Assembly: GCF_024529975.1 (NCBI RefSeq)
Contig: NZ_AP024897.1
Location: 2,108,001 to 2,172,000 of the forward strand
Origin: Vibrio quintilis
GTDB lineage: Bacteria; Pseudomonadota; Gammaproteobacteria; Enterobacterales; Vibrionaceae
Direction: 5' to 3'
DNA: 64,000 bases
Shown here: piece after piece, positions 38,323-46,643 of the stretch
Layout of the letters: every line of letters begins with the position of its first letter
Numbering within the stretch: the stretch's first letter is position 1
Position numbers and translations under genes: made by a program
Notes under the pieces: generated by a model
What the model saw: only the letters and a program-made list of their open reading frames with translations
Databases searched by the model: none
What the model was told of the DNA's origin: nothing

Positions 38323-39048
38323 ATGATCGGTCCTGTTATAAACTCTGCTGCGATAATTATCGGCAGCGGAGTCGGCGCACTTTTCGGGGATAAAATCCCA
38401 TCTGATATACAAAAAAGAATGCCCATTGTTTTCGGATTCGCTTCTATGGGTCTTGGCATTGCAATGGTGATGAAACTGAACTCACTTCCCGTCGTCATTC
38501 TGACCCTCCTGATCGGAACTATTCTTGGTGAGTTAATTCAGTTAGAAGAAAAAATCACAGTGCTTGCCGGCAAACTGAAGCAACTGGTAGAAAAATATGC
38601 CCCGCCTCAAAACCCCACAATGCAACAAAATGAATATATGGATACATTCATTTCGATCTTAATTTTGTTCAGTATGAGCGGCACAGGTATTTTTGGCTCA
38701 ATGAATGAAGGCGTGACCGGAGATGCATCCCTGTTGATCGTCAAATCTTTTCTGGACTTTTTTACCGCGATTATTTTTGCGATTCGCCTTGGTCTTCCTG
38801 TTGCCACACTGGCGATTCCACAATGCCTGATACAACTCATTCTATATTTTTCTGCCAGCGCCCTGCTTCCACTAACTAATGCCGAAATGGTTGCTGATTT
38901 TTCTGCTGTCGGTGGTCTGGTCATGTTTGCAACCGGATTCAGAATTTGTAATATTGTAAGCTACCCCGTGGCCAATATGATTCCTGCACTCATTCTGGCG
39001 ATGCCTGTATCAGCACTCTGGGCAGGAATCATGACCCAGTTACACTAA
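38323..39048 (+). CDS. DUF554 family membrane protein (YqgA-like)
   Basis: A 241-residue inner-membrane protein of DUF554 with about six to seven hydrophobic segments and Gly-rich turns (MIGPVINSAAIIIGSGVGALFG, SMSGTGIFGSMNEGVTG). It resembles E. coli YqgA and Bacillus YdfK. Function is unknown; a transport or channel role is inferred only from topology. The ATG at 38323 has AAAGGA upstream. The DUF1992 gene starts 27 bp after its stop, so they may form an operon. Confidence 0.88.
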   Translation: MIGPVINSAAIIIGSGVGALFGDKIPSDIQKRMPIVFGFASMGLGIAMVMKLNSLPVVILTLLIGTILGELIQLEEKITVLAGKLKQLVEKYAPPQNPTMQQNEYMDTFISILILFSMSGTGIFGSMNEGVTGDASLLIVKSFLDFFTAIIFAIRLGLPVATLAIPQCLIQLILYFSASALLPLTNAEMVADFSAVGGLVMFATGFRICNIVSYPVANMIPALILAMPVSALWAGIMTQLH

Positions 39049-39075
39049 TTTCTGATTTGGATAATTGTTACCGCA

Positions 39076-39447
39076 ATGCAATCGTTAATTGATCAGCTGG
39101 CAGAGCAAAGCATTCAGTCTTCAATCAAACAAGGTGAGTTAGATCACCTCCGGGGTGCAGGAAAGCCCCTGGAAATCGAAGACTTACGCATGGTTCCCGA
39201 ACATTTACGCATTGGGTACCATGTCCTGAAAAATGCTGGCTTTATTCCCCCGGAACTTGAACAAAGACAAGAAGCACTAAAAATGTGTGACTTGCTTTTT
39301 TCGTTCCAGCGGGAGAATAATCACCCGGAAACAAAAAGCACCTTACATAAAATCAACAAACTTGAACTTAAATTACAGTTGATGGGCGTTGACACTCAAT
39401 TCATTCATCGTTATCTGGCTCAGCTCAACCAGCAAAATAGTGTCTGA
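39076..39447 (+). CDS. DUF1992 family protein (YhdN-like, DnaJC28-conserved domain)
   Basis: A 123-residue protein. The signature LIDQLAEQSIQSSIKQGELDHLRGAGKPLEIED is the DUF1992/DnaJ homologue subfamily C member 28 conserved domain, also found in E. coli YhdN. It is soluble and helical, without J domain. Function is unknown. It ends 16 bp before the convergent pncA stop. Confidence 0.85.
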   Translation: MQSLIDQLAEQSIQSSIKQGELDHLRGAGKPLEIEDLRMVPEHLRIGYHVLKNAGFIPPELEQRQEALKMCDLLFSFQRENNHPETKSTLHKINKLELKLQLMGVDTQFIHRYLAQLNQQNSV

Positions 39448-39463
39448 ATTTTTATGCCTCAGA

Positions 39464-40090
39464 CTATACCTGATTCAAAGGCAAGTCTCCGGAGAGTATC
39501 AGCAGGCACCCGGCTTTTGACATTTCATAAAACGCCTTTTCATCATCTCCCGGCTGCTGATTGACGCCCCTGCATGCATCCTGAATGACATAGGTCTTAA
39601 ATCCTGAAGCAACGGCATCAAGTGCGGTATAACGTACACAATAATCCGTTGCCAGACCAACAATATATAACTCATGCAGATCCGGAGATGCCAGAAATTC
39701 AGCTAAGCCAGTCGACTTTTTCTTATTGTTATCGTAAAAGCCACTGTAACTATCAATCTCAATATCAGTGCCTTTACGTATAATGTGATTAATCTTATCT
39801 GTATTTAATCCTTTGATAAACTCAGCCCCTTTTGTCCCCTGTACACAATGGTCCGGCCACATGACCTGTTGAAAACCACCGAGGTCAATCACATCTCCGG
39901 GCTGACACTCCTGAGTTGAAGCAAAGCTTGCATGAGCTTCCGGATGCCAGTCTTGCGTGGCAATAACAAAATCAAAAAAAGGCATAATCTGATTAATAAC
40001 AGGAACCACTGATTCACCATCGGGCACAGCTAATGCGCCTTCAGAAGAAAAATCATTCTGTACATCAACAATGACTAAAGTTTTTTTCAT
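39464..40090 (-). CDS. pncA: Nicotinamidase PncA
   Basis: A 208-residue enzyme converting nicotinamide to nicotinate in NAD salvage (also pyrazinamidase). The triad Asp9 (VDVQNDF), Lys106 (IRKGTD) and Cys151 (GLATDYCV) and the metal ligands in TQDWHP and WPDHCVQGT are all visible. The start ATG 40090 has GGGGAAG upstream; the frame extends seven codons further without homology. Confidence 0.95.
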   Translation of the reverse strand: MKKTLVIVDVQNDFSSEGALAVPDGESVVPVINQIMPFFDFVIATQDWHPEAHASFASTQECQPGDVIDLGGFQQVMWPDHCVQGTKGAEFIKGLNTDKINHIIRKGTDIEIDSYSGFYDNNKKKSTGLAEFLASPDLHELYIVGLATDYCVRYTALDAVASGFKTYVIQDACRGVNQQPGDDEKAFYEMSKAGCLLILSGDLPLNQV

Positions 40091-40198
40091 TGAACTTCCC
40101 CAATGCAGCACAAAATATGACTATCTCATCCTCAAAATAAAAGGGAAAGGTTGCAAGAAAAATATTGAGAAATAAGTCAAACATAATTTTTAACATAA

Positions 40199-40225
40199 AA
40201 ACGGGTAACCAAAGGTTACCCGTTT
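40199..40225 (-). terminator. Chemoreceptor gene terminator
   Basis: The stem AACGGGTAACC/GGTTACCCGTT with a 3-base loop (40200-40224) runs into T-rich sequence on the minus strand, 47 bp after the stop of the chemoreceptor gene. Confidence 0.85.
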
Positions 40226-40271
40226 CACCGTAAATAATCGTAAAATTTTACCCGGGAGAATGAATACCGTT

Positions 40272-42155
40272 TTACAACTTAAAACGACCAATTTCATTTT
40301 TCATTTCCCCCGACAAACGGGACAATTCTGCTGATTGTTCTGCCGCATCTTCAGCTTCAAGAGCAAATTCATTTGAAACATCACGAATACCTTCTGTATT
40401 CCGGGTTATTTCAGAGGTCACTGAGGCCTGCTCTTCTGCCGCGGAAGCAATTTGTGCTGCCATATCAGAAATATTGGTCACAGCATCATTGATCTGTATT
40501 AAACTATTCTCTGCAGCATTTGCTTCTTCAACGCTTAAAGTCGCAAGTGTCCGGCTTTCTGACATGATCTGAACCGCTTTGCCCGTTGTTGACTGAAGCG
40601 TATTGATCATTTGCTGAATTTCCTCTGTTGAAGCATGTGTTCTCTGACTTAGCAAACGCACTTCATCTGCAACGACAGCAAAGCCACGACCTTGTTCTCC
40701 TGCCCTTGCAGCCTCGATTGCAGCATTCAGTGCCAGCAGATTAGTTTGCTCAGCAATATCCTGAATTGTCGAAAGAATCATGCTGATTTGATTACCATGC
40801 TCGTCCAGTTCCTGAATAACGTCGGTTGCCACCTGGACTTCCTCCGCCAGGCTATGTATCGATGCCTGAGTCTTTGATGCCTGTTTCACCCCTTCCTGGC
40901 ATACAGATACAGCATCGTTAGAACTTTGCGCTGTATGTTCTGCATTTCCGGCAATTTCCTGTGTTGCTGACGCCATCTCGTTAATCGCAGTTGCGACCAT
41001 ATTTATTTCGTCCTGCTGAACACCAATTCGCTGACTGCTGGTTTCAGAGTGTTTCGCTGCGTGTTGCGCCTGTTCTGACAAAGATGAAGCGATACTGCTG
41101 AGTTTCGTCACCATCGTATGCATATTACCGACAAATTTATTAAAATTGTTCGCAAGCTGCCCGACTTCATCATCATTCTTCGGTGAAAGACGTTGTGTTA
41201 AATCCCCTTCACCTGAAGCAATTTCTCCCAGTGCGACGGAAACACGCCCTAAGTCTTTAATCAGGAAACTAACCAGCCATGACATCAGCCCAATGACTAA
41301 AAGTGTAATAATCACAGCAATAGACAGCAGACCGATGAAGGTATTCATAAAGGCCTGTTCTTCGGTCGCTCTGTCCATTTCAACAGCAAAGATCCAGCCG
41401 GAATGCGGTACATCAGCAAAATAAAACCACTTTTCTTTTCCATCAATATTCAGCGTCACTATTTCCCGGTCTCTGGCTGCTTTTGTCAGCATGGCCATCG
41501 TCAACTGAGAAGAAAGAGAAGAAACGGGCTTCATGGCTGTATTTTTATCCCGGTGTCCAAGAAAATACCCGTCATGACTATCAATCAGCATGGTGGATGC
41601 ATTTTCTCCGGCATTCAGACTGAGCGTATCGCGCACAATTTCATCAATAAGCACATCTGCACCGGAAACCCCGGTCAGCACGCCGTTTTCTTTGATTGGC
41701 GTGGCAATCGTTATCATTAATGCACCGGTTATCGCATCAGAATAGGCCTTTGTCACAATACTTTTTCCCTGACTGGCCGCTTCCTGATACCAGGGACGCT
41801 GACGGGGATCATAATCTGCCCGGTTTCTTTCCGGGCGGGAGCGATACATTTCTCCCTTTGCCGTCCCATAGTAACTGTCATCAAAATCACCGGCAACCCG
41901 GGCTTGCTGCAAGTGAACCACAAGATTTTCATCATTCACATAATGATTCACGGAGCCGGCAATTTTTTTCTTCATAATCAGCCAGTCCGAAATCCCTTTC
42001 GATGCGGTATCAGACAATGTTCTGGCCCGCTCATAAACATTACTGCGGGTTTCTTGATAAAGTTGTTGAGCCGCCAGCCATGTTAAAGCGACCGCCATAA
42101 AAAGAGCACCCGATAAACTGGCTACTATTAATTTATTTTTCAGTGTCAATTTCAT
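40272..42155 (-). CDS. Methyl-accepting chemotaxis protein, dCACHE sensor
   Basis: A 627-residue transmembrane chemoreceptor. TM1 is at about 9-29 and a periplasmic double-CACHE domain spans about 35-275. TM2 is at about 285-308, followed by HAMP (about 310-362) and a signalling domain with the conserved tip [34 protein letters not shown]. The CACHE domain contains YDPRQRPWY and, downstream, YSDA and GADV, a pattern like the amino-acid-binding dCACHE motif, so an amino acid or related amine is a plausible ligand. The C-terminus has no NWETF-type CheR tether. It has its own terminator. Confidence 0.92.
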   Translation of the reverse strand: MKLTLKNKLIVASLSGALFMAVALTWLAAQQLYQETRSNVYERARTLSDTASKGISDWLIMKKKIAGSVNHYVNDENLVVHLQQARVAGDFDDSYYGTAKGEMYRSRPERNRADYDPRQRPWYQEAASQGKSIVTKAYSDAITGALMITIATPIKENGVLTGVSGADVLIDEIVRDTLSLNAGENASTMLIDSHDGYFLGHRDKNTAMKPVSSLSSQLTMAMLTKAARDREIVTLNIDGKEKWFYFADVPHSGWIFAVEMDRATEEQAFMNTFIGLLSIAVIITLLVIGLMSWLVSFLIKDLGRVSVALGEIASGEGDLTQRLSPKNDDEVGQLANNFNKFVGNMHTMVTKLSSIASSLSEQAQHAAKHSETSSQRIGVQQDEINMVATAINEMASATQEIAGNAEHTAQSSNDAVSVCQEGVKQASKTQASIHSLAEEVQVATDVIQELDEHGNQISMILSTIQDIAEQTNLLALNAAIEAARAGEQGRGFAVVADEVRLLSQRTHASTEEIQQMINTLQSTTGKAVQIMSESRTLATLSVEEANAAENSLIQINDAVTNISDMAAQIASAAEEQASVTSEITRNTEGIRDVSNEFALEAEDAAEQSAELSRLSGEMKNEIGRFKL

Positions 42156-42722
42156 TAAACTGATTTTCCTTACACAAGGGGAATAAAATTCAGGAAAAAT
42201 GTGAAGAATCAGGATTTTATCATAGCATATGTGATACTTTCATTAAAAAATACCAGTAATAATATAAATGAGCGGCATTCATACAAAGAACAAACTTTAT
42301 TTTTGAATGCACTTCAAATAATAGAAATGCCAATTTATTATGATAAGAATAAGTTAAATCACAGAACGGCTCAGATGAATAATATCTGTAAAGTATATTG
42401 TGCTAAATTTTCATGATTAAATACATTGACTTCATCTTATAATAACAATTGTGTTTTATTTATAACGATCCAATGATGCTGTTCTTAATCCCCCGGATAA
42501 TAAATAAATGCTATTTATTATATAACCATACAAATGCTCACGCGCGCATATAAAACAACCTGAATTGAATGGTTTTCCACCCGGAAAGATCATAGCCCTC
42601 TGACGACAGTTCATCGTTCAGAATGTAAAGCATCCAAAACTATGACATCAGGACTTTTCTTCTGGGAGCAACTCATGTAATGTCCGCGTTATAAGAGCAA
42701 AAACATTTCCTGGATACTGATT
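42156..42722. other. Gene-free AT-rich region with an inverted repeat
   Basis: A 567-bp divergent gap between the chemoreceptor and the MarR-family gene. I see no credible ORF (a 71-codon open frame at 42201-42416 has no RBS and odd composition). The clearest structure is the inverted repeat ATAATAAATA-AATGC-TATTTATTAT at 42497-42521, a possible operator for the neighbouring regulator or a hairpin. Confidence 0.5.
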
Positions 42723-43199
42723 TTGGAAAAATATGAAGAAGTTCTGGTTTCAATACGCCAGATAATCCGAGCCATTGATCTTCACTCAAAAAAACTCAGT
42801 AAGGTTGCAGGCCTGACCGGACCGCAACTGATATTGATGCGTTCTATAGAACAGTTGGGAGAAGTGACTATTCGTGAACTTTCAAACCATACAAATATGA
42901 GTCAGGCCACAGCGACAACCATTCTTGATCGTCTGGAGCGTAATGGTTATGTTCGCCGGGTCAGAAGCGTTGCTGACAAAAGAAAGGTTCATGCATACCT
43001 GACAGAGACAGGACAAGATCTGCTCAATAAAGCACCGCAACCTTTACAAGACAACTTTGTCTCTCAGTTTCAGCAATTGGAAGACTGGGAACAGAGCCTT
43101 CTGTTGTCATCCATTCAGAGACTCTCGAACATGATGAAAGCGGATAATATTGACGTCGCGCCAATGCTTGAAATCGGAAGCATCACCAAAAGCGAATAA
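42723..43199 (+). CDS. MarR-family transcriptional regulator (CosR/EctR-like)
   Basis: A 158-residue MarR protein with a winged helix-turn-helix: LTGPQLILMRSIEQLGEVTIRELSNHTNMSQATATTILDRLERNGYVRRVRSVADKRKVHAYLTETG. The sequence, length and C-terminal DVAPMLEIG resemble my recollection of Vibrio CosR, which represses compatible-solute genes (ectoine, betaine) at low salt. No such genes lie next to it here. The start is a TTG at 42723; no ATG fits the family start. An inverted repeat lies about 200 bp upstream. Confidence 0.8.
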   Translation: MEKYEEVLVSIRQIIRAIDLHSKKLSKVAGLTGPQLILMRSIEQLGEVTIRELSNHTNMSQATATTILDRLERNGYVRRVRSVADKRKVHAYLTETGQDLLNKAPQPLQDNFVSQFQQLEDWEQSLLLSSIQRLSNMMKADNIDVAPMLEIGSITKSE

Positions 43200-43326
43200 C
43201 AATCCTCTTCTGCTCTCATACAAGCATACCCGAGGGTTATCAAATTTCTGAAATATCTGCTTCTTAAACGCTAACATTCGTGAGTACGTTCCGCGAAGCA
43301 GATACTTCGGTCTGTAACAAAGTTAA

Positions 43327-43689
43327 TTACAACGTTTTATAAATAACTTTGTTTCCTGAAAGCTGAACTTTTTCGACAAGCCCTTCTTCAAGAAGCTTCT
43401 TCAGTGCCCCTGTTGCCCAGGATGCAGCTTTTGTATCTTCCTGCCCGGCTTCCAGCCCAATTGATTTGGGATTAATTCCATCTGAGTGCTGGCTGACAAT
43501 ATCCAAGACCTGCTGTTGCTTGGGAGTCAGATTTACCGTAACCTCGCGCTTAACCTGAGAAGGTTTAGCTGCCACAACGGTTTTCACCTCAGCCTGACGG
43601 GGTTGTTCAAATTGAACAAGATTTGAAGCGAATGCCATAACACGTTTCTGCAATTTTTTTTGCACATTACGCTTATGAGAAAGTCTCAT
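43327..43689 (-). CDS. Small basic protein with a C-terminal winged-helix-like domain
   Basis: A 120-residue protein not assigned to a named family. Residues 1-50 are basic and probably unstructured (MRLSHKRNVQKKLQKRVMAF). Residues 53-120 (LTPKQQQVLDIVSQHSDGINPKSIGLEAGQEDTKAASWATGALKKLLEEGLVEKV) read like a winged helix: helix, helix-turn-helix, and a beta wing with QLSGNKVIYKTL. DNA binding is inferred. ATG 43689 has GGAG eight bases upstream. It converges on the MarR gene. Confidence 0.72.
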   Translation of the reverse strand: MRLSHKRNVQKKLQKRVMAFASNLVQFEQPRQAEVKTVVAAKPSQVKREVTVNLTPKQQQVLDIVSQHSDGINPKSIGLEAGQEDTKAASWATGALKKLLEEGLVEKVQLSGNKVIYKTL

Positions 43690-43896
43690 AGAGTATTCTC
43701 CATTTCACTGCCTGAAGCAGAACTAACAACAAAGCGCTTCTTATATCAAAATTTCACTCCCATTTGTAGGGTCACCACAGAAAATGTAGAGGAACCGACT
43801 AAACCTGAGTGCGTATGATTATTTTTTGGACAATATTAAAGTAAAATAATTATTTCCTGCCCCATACTAAAATGAGTATAAATGGTGAGAATAGTG

Positions 43897-44595
43897 ATGA
43901 TTAATATGCAAACTGTCTACTTTGAGAACTTTAAATTTGACAGACACAGCCCTGCGATACGGATATCAGGTTTTGTATATTTTACCGTCAGTATAATCAT
44001 TATTATGACAGCAAATTCATTCACTCATGCAATAATATATGCAATGCTACTAATTGCTTTTTATTTTTTTGTTTACTGGATGATCATTAAAAGTCAGGTT
44101 GCATTTTCACTCACGGCAACTCACTTTCAGCAACATTTATTCCGTGGTGGCTGGATTATCAAATGGAATAACATTTGCGAAATTAATCAATGTACATTAG
44201 ATCATCATGGCTGGCATCAGCCAATTCCATGGATAGGCATACGCTTAAAATCTTACACACCTTACCTTGAAAGTATCTGTCCGCGTATCATTAGCGAAAT
44301 ACTCCTGAACCAGAGAGGTTTATTATTTCTGGGAATAAAACAGCACCCGGAATACCGGTTCAACTTTGAAGATATTGTTCTGGACTCCCGGCAATTCATC
44401 AGCGATACAGGTAAATGCTATACGGGGCTTCAGGCGATGTTAGCCAACAGAATGAAATACCAGCGCCGGTTACATGGTTATGATCTGTTCATTTCGGTGA
44501 GTGATTTGGGGATGGGCAGAAGCGGAGATGAACTCATCGGGCTGGCCCGGCGTTACATTGCTGCCGCCGAACCAGATAATAATAAAAAAGATTAG
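43897..44595 (+). CDS. DUF2982 family membrane protein
   Basis: A protein of about 232 residues with two N-terminal hydrophobic segments (ISGFVYFTVSIIIIMTA and AIIYAMLLIAFYFFVYWMI), followed by a cytosolic domain starting with FSLTATHFQQHLFRGGWIIKWNNI. This matches DUF2982, a family largely confined to Vibrio and relatives. Function unknown. The start could be ATG 43897 (GGTGAG seven bases upstream) or ATG 43906; ATG 43882 is also in frame. Convergent with the YcbL-type gene. Confidence 0.75.
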   Translation: MINMQTVYFENFKFDRHSPAIRISGFVYFTVSIIIIMTANSFTHAIIYAMLLIAFYFFVYWMIIKSQVAFSLTATHFQQHLFRGGWIIKWNNICEINQCTLDHHGWHQPIPWIGIRLKSYTPYLESICPRIISEILLNQRGLLFLGIKQHPEYRFNFEDIVLDSRQFISDTGKCYTGLQAMLANRMKYQRRLHGYDLFISVSDLGMGRSGDELIGLARRYIAAAEPDNNKKD

Positions 44596-44608
44596 CAGAC
44601 CAGCCTGA

Positions 44609-45265
44609 CTAATATAATGGTGACTCATCCGCGACAAAAGGATTAGAAACTCGTTCCTGGCCAAAGGTTGATTTAGGCCCGTGCCCGGGAACAAATGTCA
44701 TATCACTCCCAAGCGGCCACAATTTATTTTTGATTGAATCAATCAGAATATTGAAATCCCCCTGAGGGAAATCCGTCCGGCCGATACCACCATTGAACAG
44801 AACATCACCGACGAATGCAATCCGGCTGACTTCATTAAACAACGTTACATGACCTGGTGTATGCCCGGGAGTATGAATCACATTCAATTGCTGTTGACCA
44901 AAAGAAATAACATCACCTTCTTTCAACCACTGATCAGGTTCAAAAGAGGGCGTTAACGGGAAACCAAACATCTGACTCTGCTGCTCCAACCCCTGCAGCC
45001 AGAATAAATCAGCCTGATGAGGTCCGATGATACTGACATGATCTAATTCTTCAGCAAGCTTTTGAGTTCCGCCGACATGATCCAAATGCCCATGAGTCAA
45101 CACAACACTAATCACCTTGACACCTAACTCCCCGATAATCTGACACAAACGTTTTGCTTCACCACCCGGATCAATCACTACACCTTCCATAGTTTCATCA
45201 CACCAGACAATTGAACAATTTTGAGAAAAAGAAGTCACAGGAACAATTTGATACTGAAGTGCCAT
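44609..45265 (-). CDS. ycbL: Metallo-beta-lactamase-fold hydrolase (YcbL/glyoxalase II-like)
   Basis: A 218-residue MBL-fold enzyme collinear with E. coli YcbL, a type II glyoxalase-like thioesterase. The zinc ligands THGHLDHVGG, HTPGHTPGHV, FVGDVLF and VPGHGP are intact, as is the N-terminus LQYQIVPVTSFSQNCSIVWC. Its cellular substrate is uncertain; hydrolysis of S-lactoylglutathione is the family activity. Start ATG 45265. Confidence 0.92.
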   Translation of the reverse strand: MALQYQIVPVTSFSQNCSIVWCDETMEGVVIDPGGEAKRLCQIIGELGVKVISVVLTHGHLDHVGGTQKLAEELDHVSIIGPHQADLFWLQGLEQQSQMFGFPLTPSFEPDQWLKEGDVISFGQQQLNVIHTPGHTPGHVTLFNEVSRIAFVGDVLFNGGIGRTDFPQGDFNILIDSIKNKLWPLGSDMTFVPGHGPKSTFGQERVSNPFVADESPLY

Positions 45266-45340
45266 AATTTGCCTTGAAAAAATCTATTAGTTGCAAGGAC
45301 TATGACATTACCTTAATAGTTTGACAAGTACTGAAGTGAA

Positions 45341-45357
45341 GCTCCACATCGTGGAGC
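45341..45357. other. Small hairpin downstream of ribA
   Basis: GCTCCAC-ATC-GTGGAGC, located 16 bp after the ribA stop. No strong T run follows on either strand, so it could be a weak or Rho-assisted terminator. Confidence 0.5.
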
Positions 45358-45372
45358 CCTGAAAAAGATGAC

Positions 45373-45969
45373 TTACAAATCTAATTTATGTTTGCCATGA
45401 GAAACTTTAGCTTTCAGATAATTCACGTTACCCTCTTTGATATGAGCAGAGGTGTGAATCACCTCAACAATTTCAATTCCAAAATTTCTCAACTCTGCAA
45501 CTTTCTTGGGATTATTTGTAATCAACCGGATTTTCTGAATATTGAGCGCCTGAAGCATTTGTGCAGCTTCCTGAAAATCACGCAGATCGTCACCAAAGCC
45601 CAGCTGATGGTTGGCTTCATATGTATCGTAACCTTCATTCTGTAACAGATAGGCATCTATCTTGTTGTAGAGCCCTATCCCCCGGCCTTCCTGTCGCAGG
45701 TACAACAATATACCGCCGGCTTCTCCCATTAACGACACCGTTTCCTCCAGCTGCTCACCACAATCACATCTGGATGAGTGGAAAACATCGCCAGTCAAAC
45801 ATTCTGAATGCATTCTGACCAGGGGAATTTCCTGATTTTTATCTGCTGACTTAAAAACCAGAGCGACATGCTCTTTGTCAGTTTTCAAGTCATCAAAAGA
45901 AAGAATTTCAGCATCAATGCTGCTTTTTGCTCCGACCTTTAATCCAACTCTGGCCCTTACTTCTGCCAT
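45373..45969 (-). CDS. ribA: GTP cyclohydrolase II RibA
   Basis: A 198-residue enzyme opening GTP to the pyrimidine precursor of riboflavin. The zinc-binding [18 protein letters not shown], the catalytic stretch [15 protein letters not shown] and [10 protein letters not shown] are intact. The N-terminus [23 protein letters not shown] is like the V. cholerae enzyme as I recall it, so ATG 45969 is preferred over a GTG four codons upstream. It is the monofunctional form without a RibB domain. A hairpin occurs in its leader at 46026-46059. Confidence 0.95.
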   Translation of the reverse strand: MAEVRARVGLKVGAKSSIDAEILSFDDLKTDKEHVALVFKSADKNQEIPLVRMHSECLTGDVFHSSRCDCGEQLEETVSLMGEAGGILLYLRQEGRGIGLYNKIDAYLLQNEGYDTYEANHQLGFGDDLRDFQEAAQMLQALNIQKIRLITNNPKKVAELRNFGIEIVEVIHTSAHIKEGNVNYLKAKVSHGKHKLDL

Positions 45970-46025
45970 ATCAGCTCTCACTTGATTGATTTAATTAATA
46001 ATAATTTTTCAGGCATACCAGTTAT

Positions 46026-46059
46026 CTGTCTACCGCTATCTTCTTCATACGGTAGACAG
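46026..46059 (-). promoter_or_regulatory. Inverted repeat in the ribA upstream region
   Basis: Ten-base perfect arms CTGTCTACCG (46026-46035) and CGGTAGACAG (46050-46059) with a 14-base loop, 57-90 bp upstream of the ribA ATG. It is not followed by a T run, so it is more likely an operator or leader hairpin than a terminator. It does not look like the FMN riboswitch, which needs a multi-helix junction. Confidence 0.5.
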
Positions 46060-46203
46060 GTATGTACTGCTATAAGATGGGGGCAACGAGAAATGATTTC
46101 AAATAAAAACAGCAATGAATTTACGAATGACAAGAGAAAACAACAAAACACTCAGAGCATCTGTTATGCCTGAGTGTCATAATCAATAAGCCTGGCTTAA
46201 TAC

Positions 46204-46380
46204 TTAATGGCTTTGTGATTTCTTCCAGATAGCCAGCTCGACCCAAACCTGCTCAATCTGTTTTAATTCTTCTTCAGTTAAAAGAGACAATGTGGAACAA
46301 ACTTCTGGCATTGTATATTTTTTATCGGCCTGAACCTGTTGGTAAAAATTTTTTCTCAACTGAGTTACTTGCGAATCCAC
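46204..46380 (-). CDS. Small ORF of 58 residues, hypothetical
   Basis: A minus-strand ORF starting at GTG 46380 (VDSQVTQLRKNFYQQVQAD) and ending IWKKSQSH at TAA 46204. It is helical and charged: a first amphipathic helix, then PEVCSTLSLLTEEELKQIEQVWVELAIWKK. The upstream frame closes with a TAA a few codons before, so GTG is the only near start; a TGGA lies about 10 bases upstream. I recall short uncharacterised ORFs in this location in vibrios but cannot name a family. It would lie upstream of gyrA's terminator side, between gyrA and ribA. Confidence 0.55.
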   Translation of the reverse strand: MDSQVTQLRKNFYQQVQADKKYTMPEVCSTLSLLTEEELKQIEQVWVELAIWKKSQSH

Positions 46381-46581
46381 TGCAGATATCCACTTAACTT
46401 ATTAAAATAATGAATAAAAAAATTTTACCACTTTCCATACGCTTGTCTGTATTAGATTGCAATTTTGGAAGCAAGATCAATTTTTTCATTTCATTTTACT
46501 GCTATGGGCTCTGCTATCGGGCATTCTTTAACAAATCTGATAAGAATATCGAAAAAAAAAGATATCAGGTCAGAACTATGT

Positions 46582-46610
46582 AAAAAAGCCGGGTATTTTA
46601 TCACCCGGCT
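46582..46610 (-). terminator. gyrA terminator
   Basis: The stem AGCCGGGT/ACCCGGCT (46587-46594, 46603-46610) with an 8-base loop is followed by a six-T run on the minus strand, 34 bp past the gyrA stop. Confidence 0.88.
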
Positions 46611-46643
46611 AAAACATGAACTATGTCTAATCAGAAACAGAAT

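Noticed and set aside
41403..41720. Antisense open frame over the chemoreceptor gene
   Set aside because: Lies entirely opposite a well-supported CDS and has no RBS or family match.
42201..42416. Plus-strand open frame of 71 codons in the AT-rich gap before the MarR gene
   Set aside because: Composition follows the AT-rich background (Asn/Ile/Lys), there is no RBS, and no family resemblance.
45970..46203. FMN riboswitch upstream of ribA
   Set aside because: Only one hairpin is visible and the conserved multi-helix RFN element sequence is absent; in vibrios the element belongs to another rib gene.
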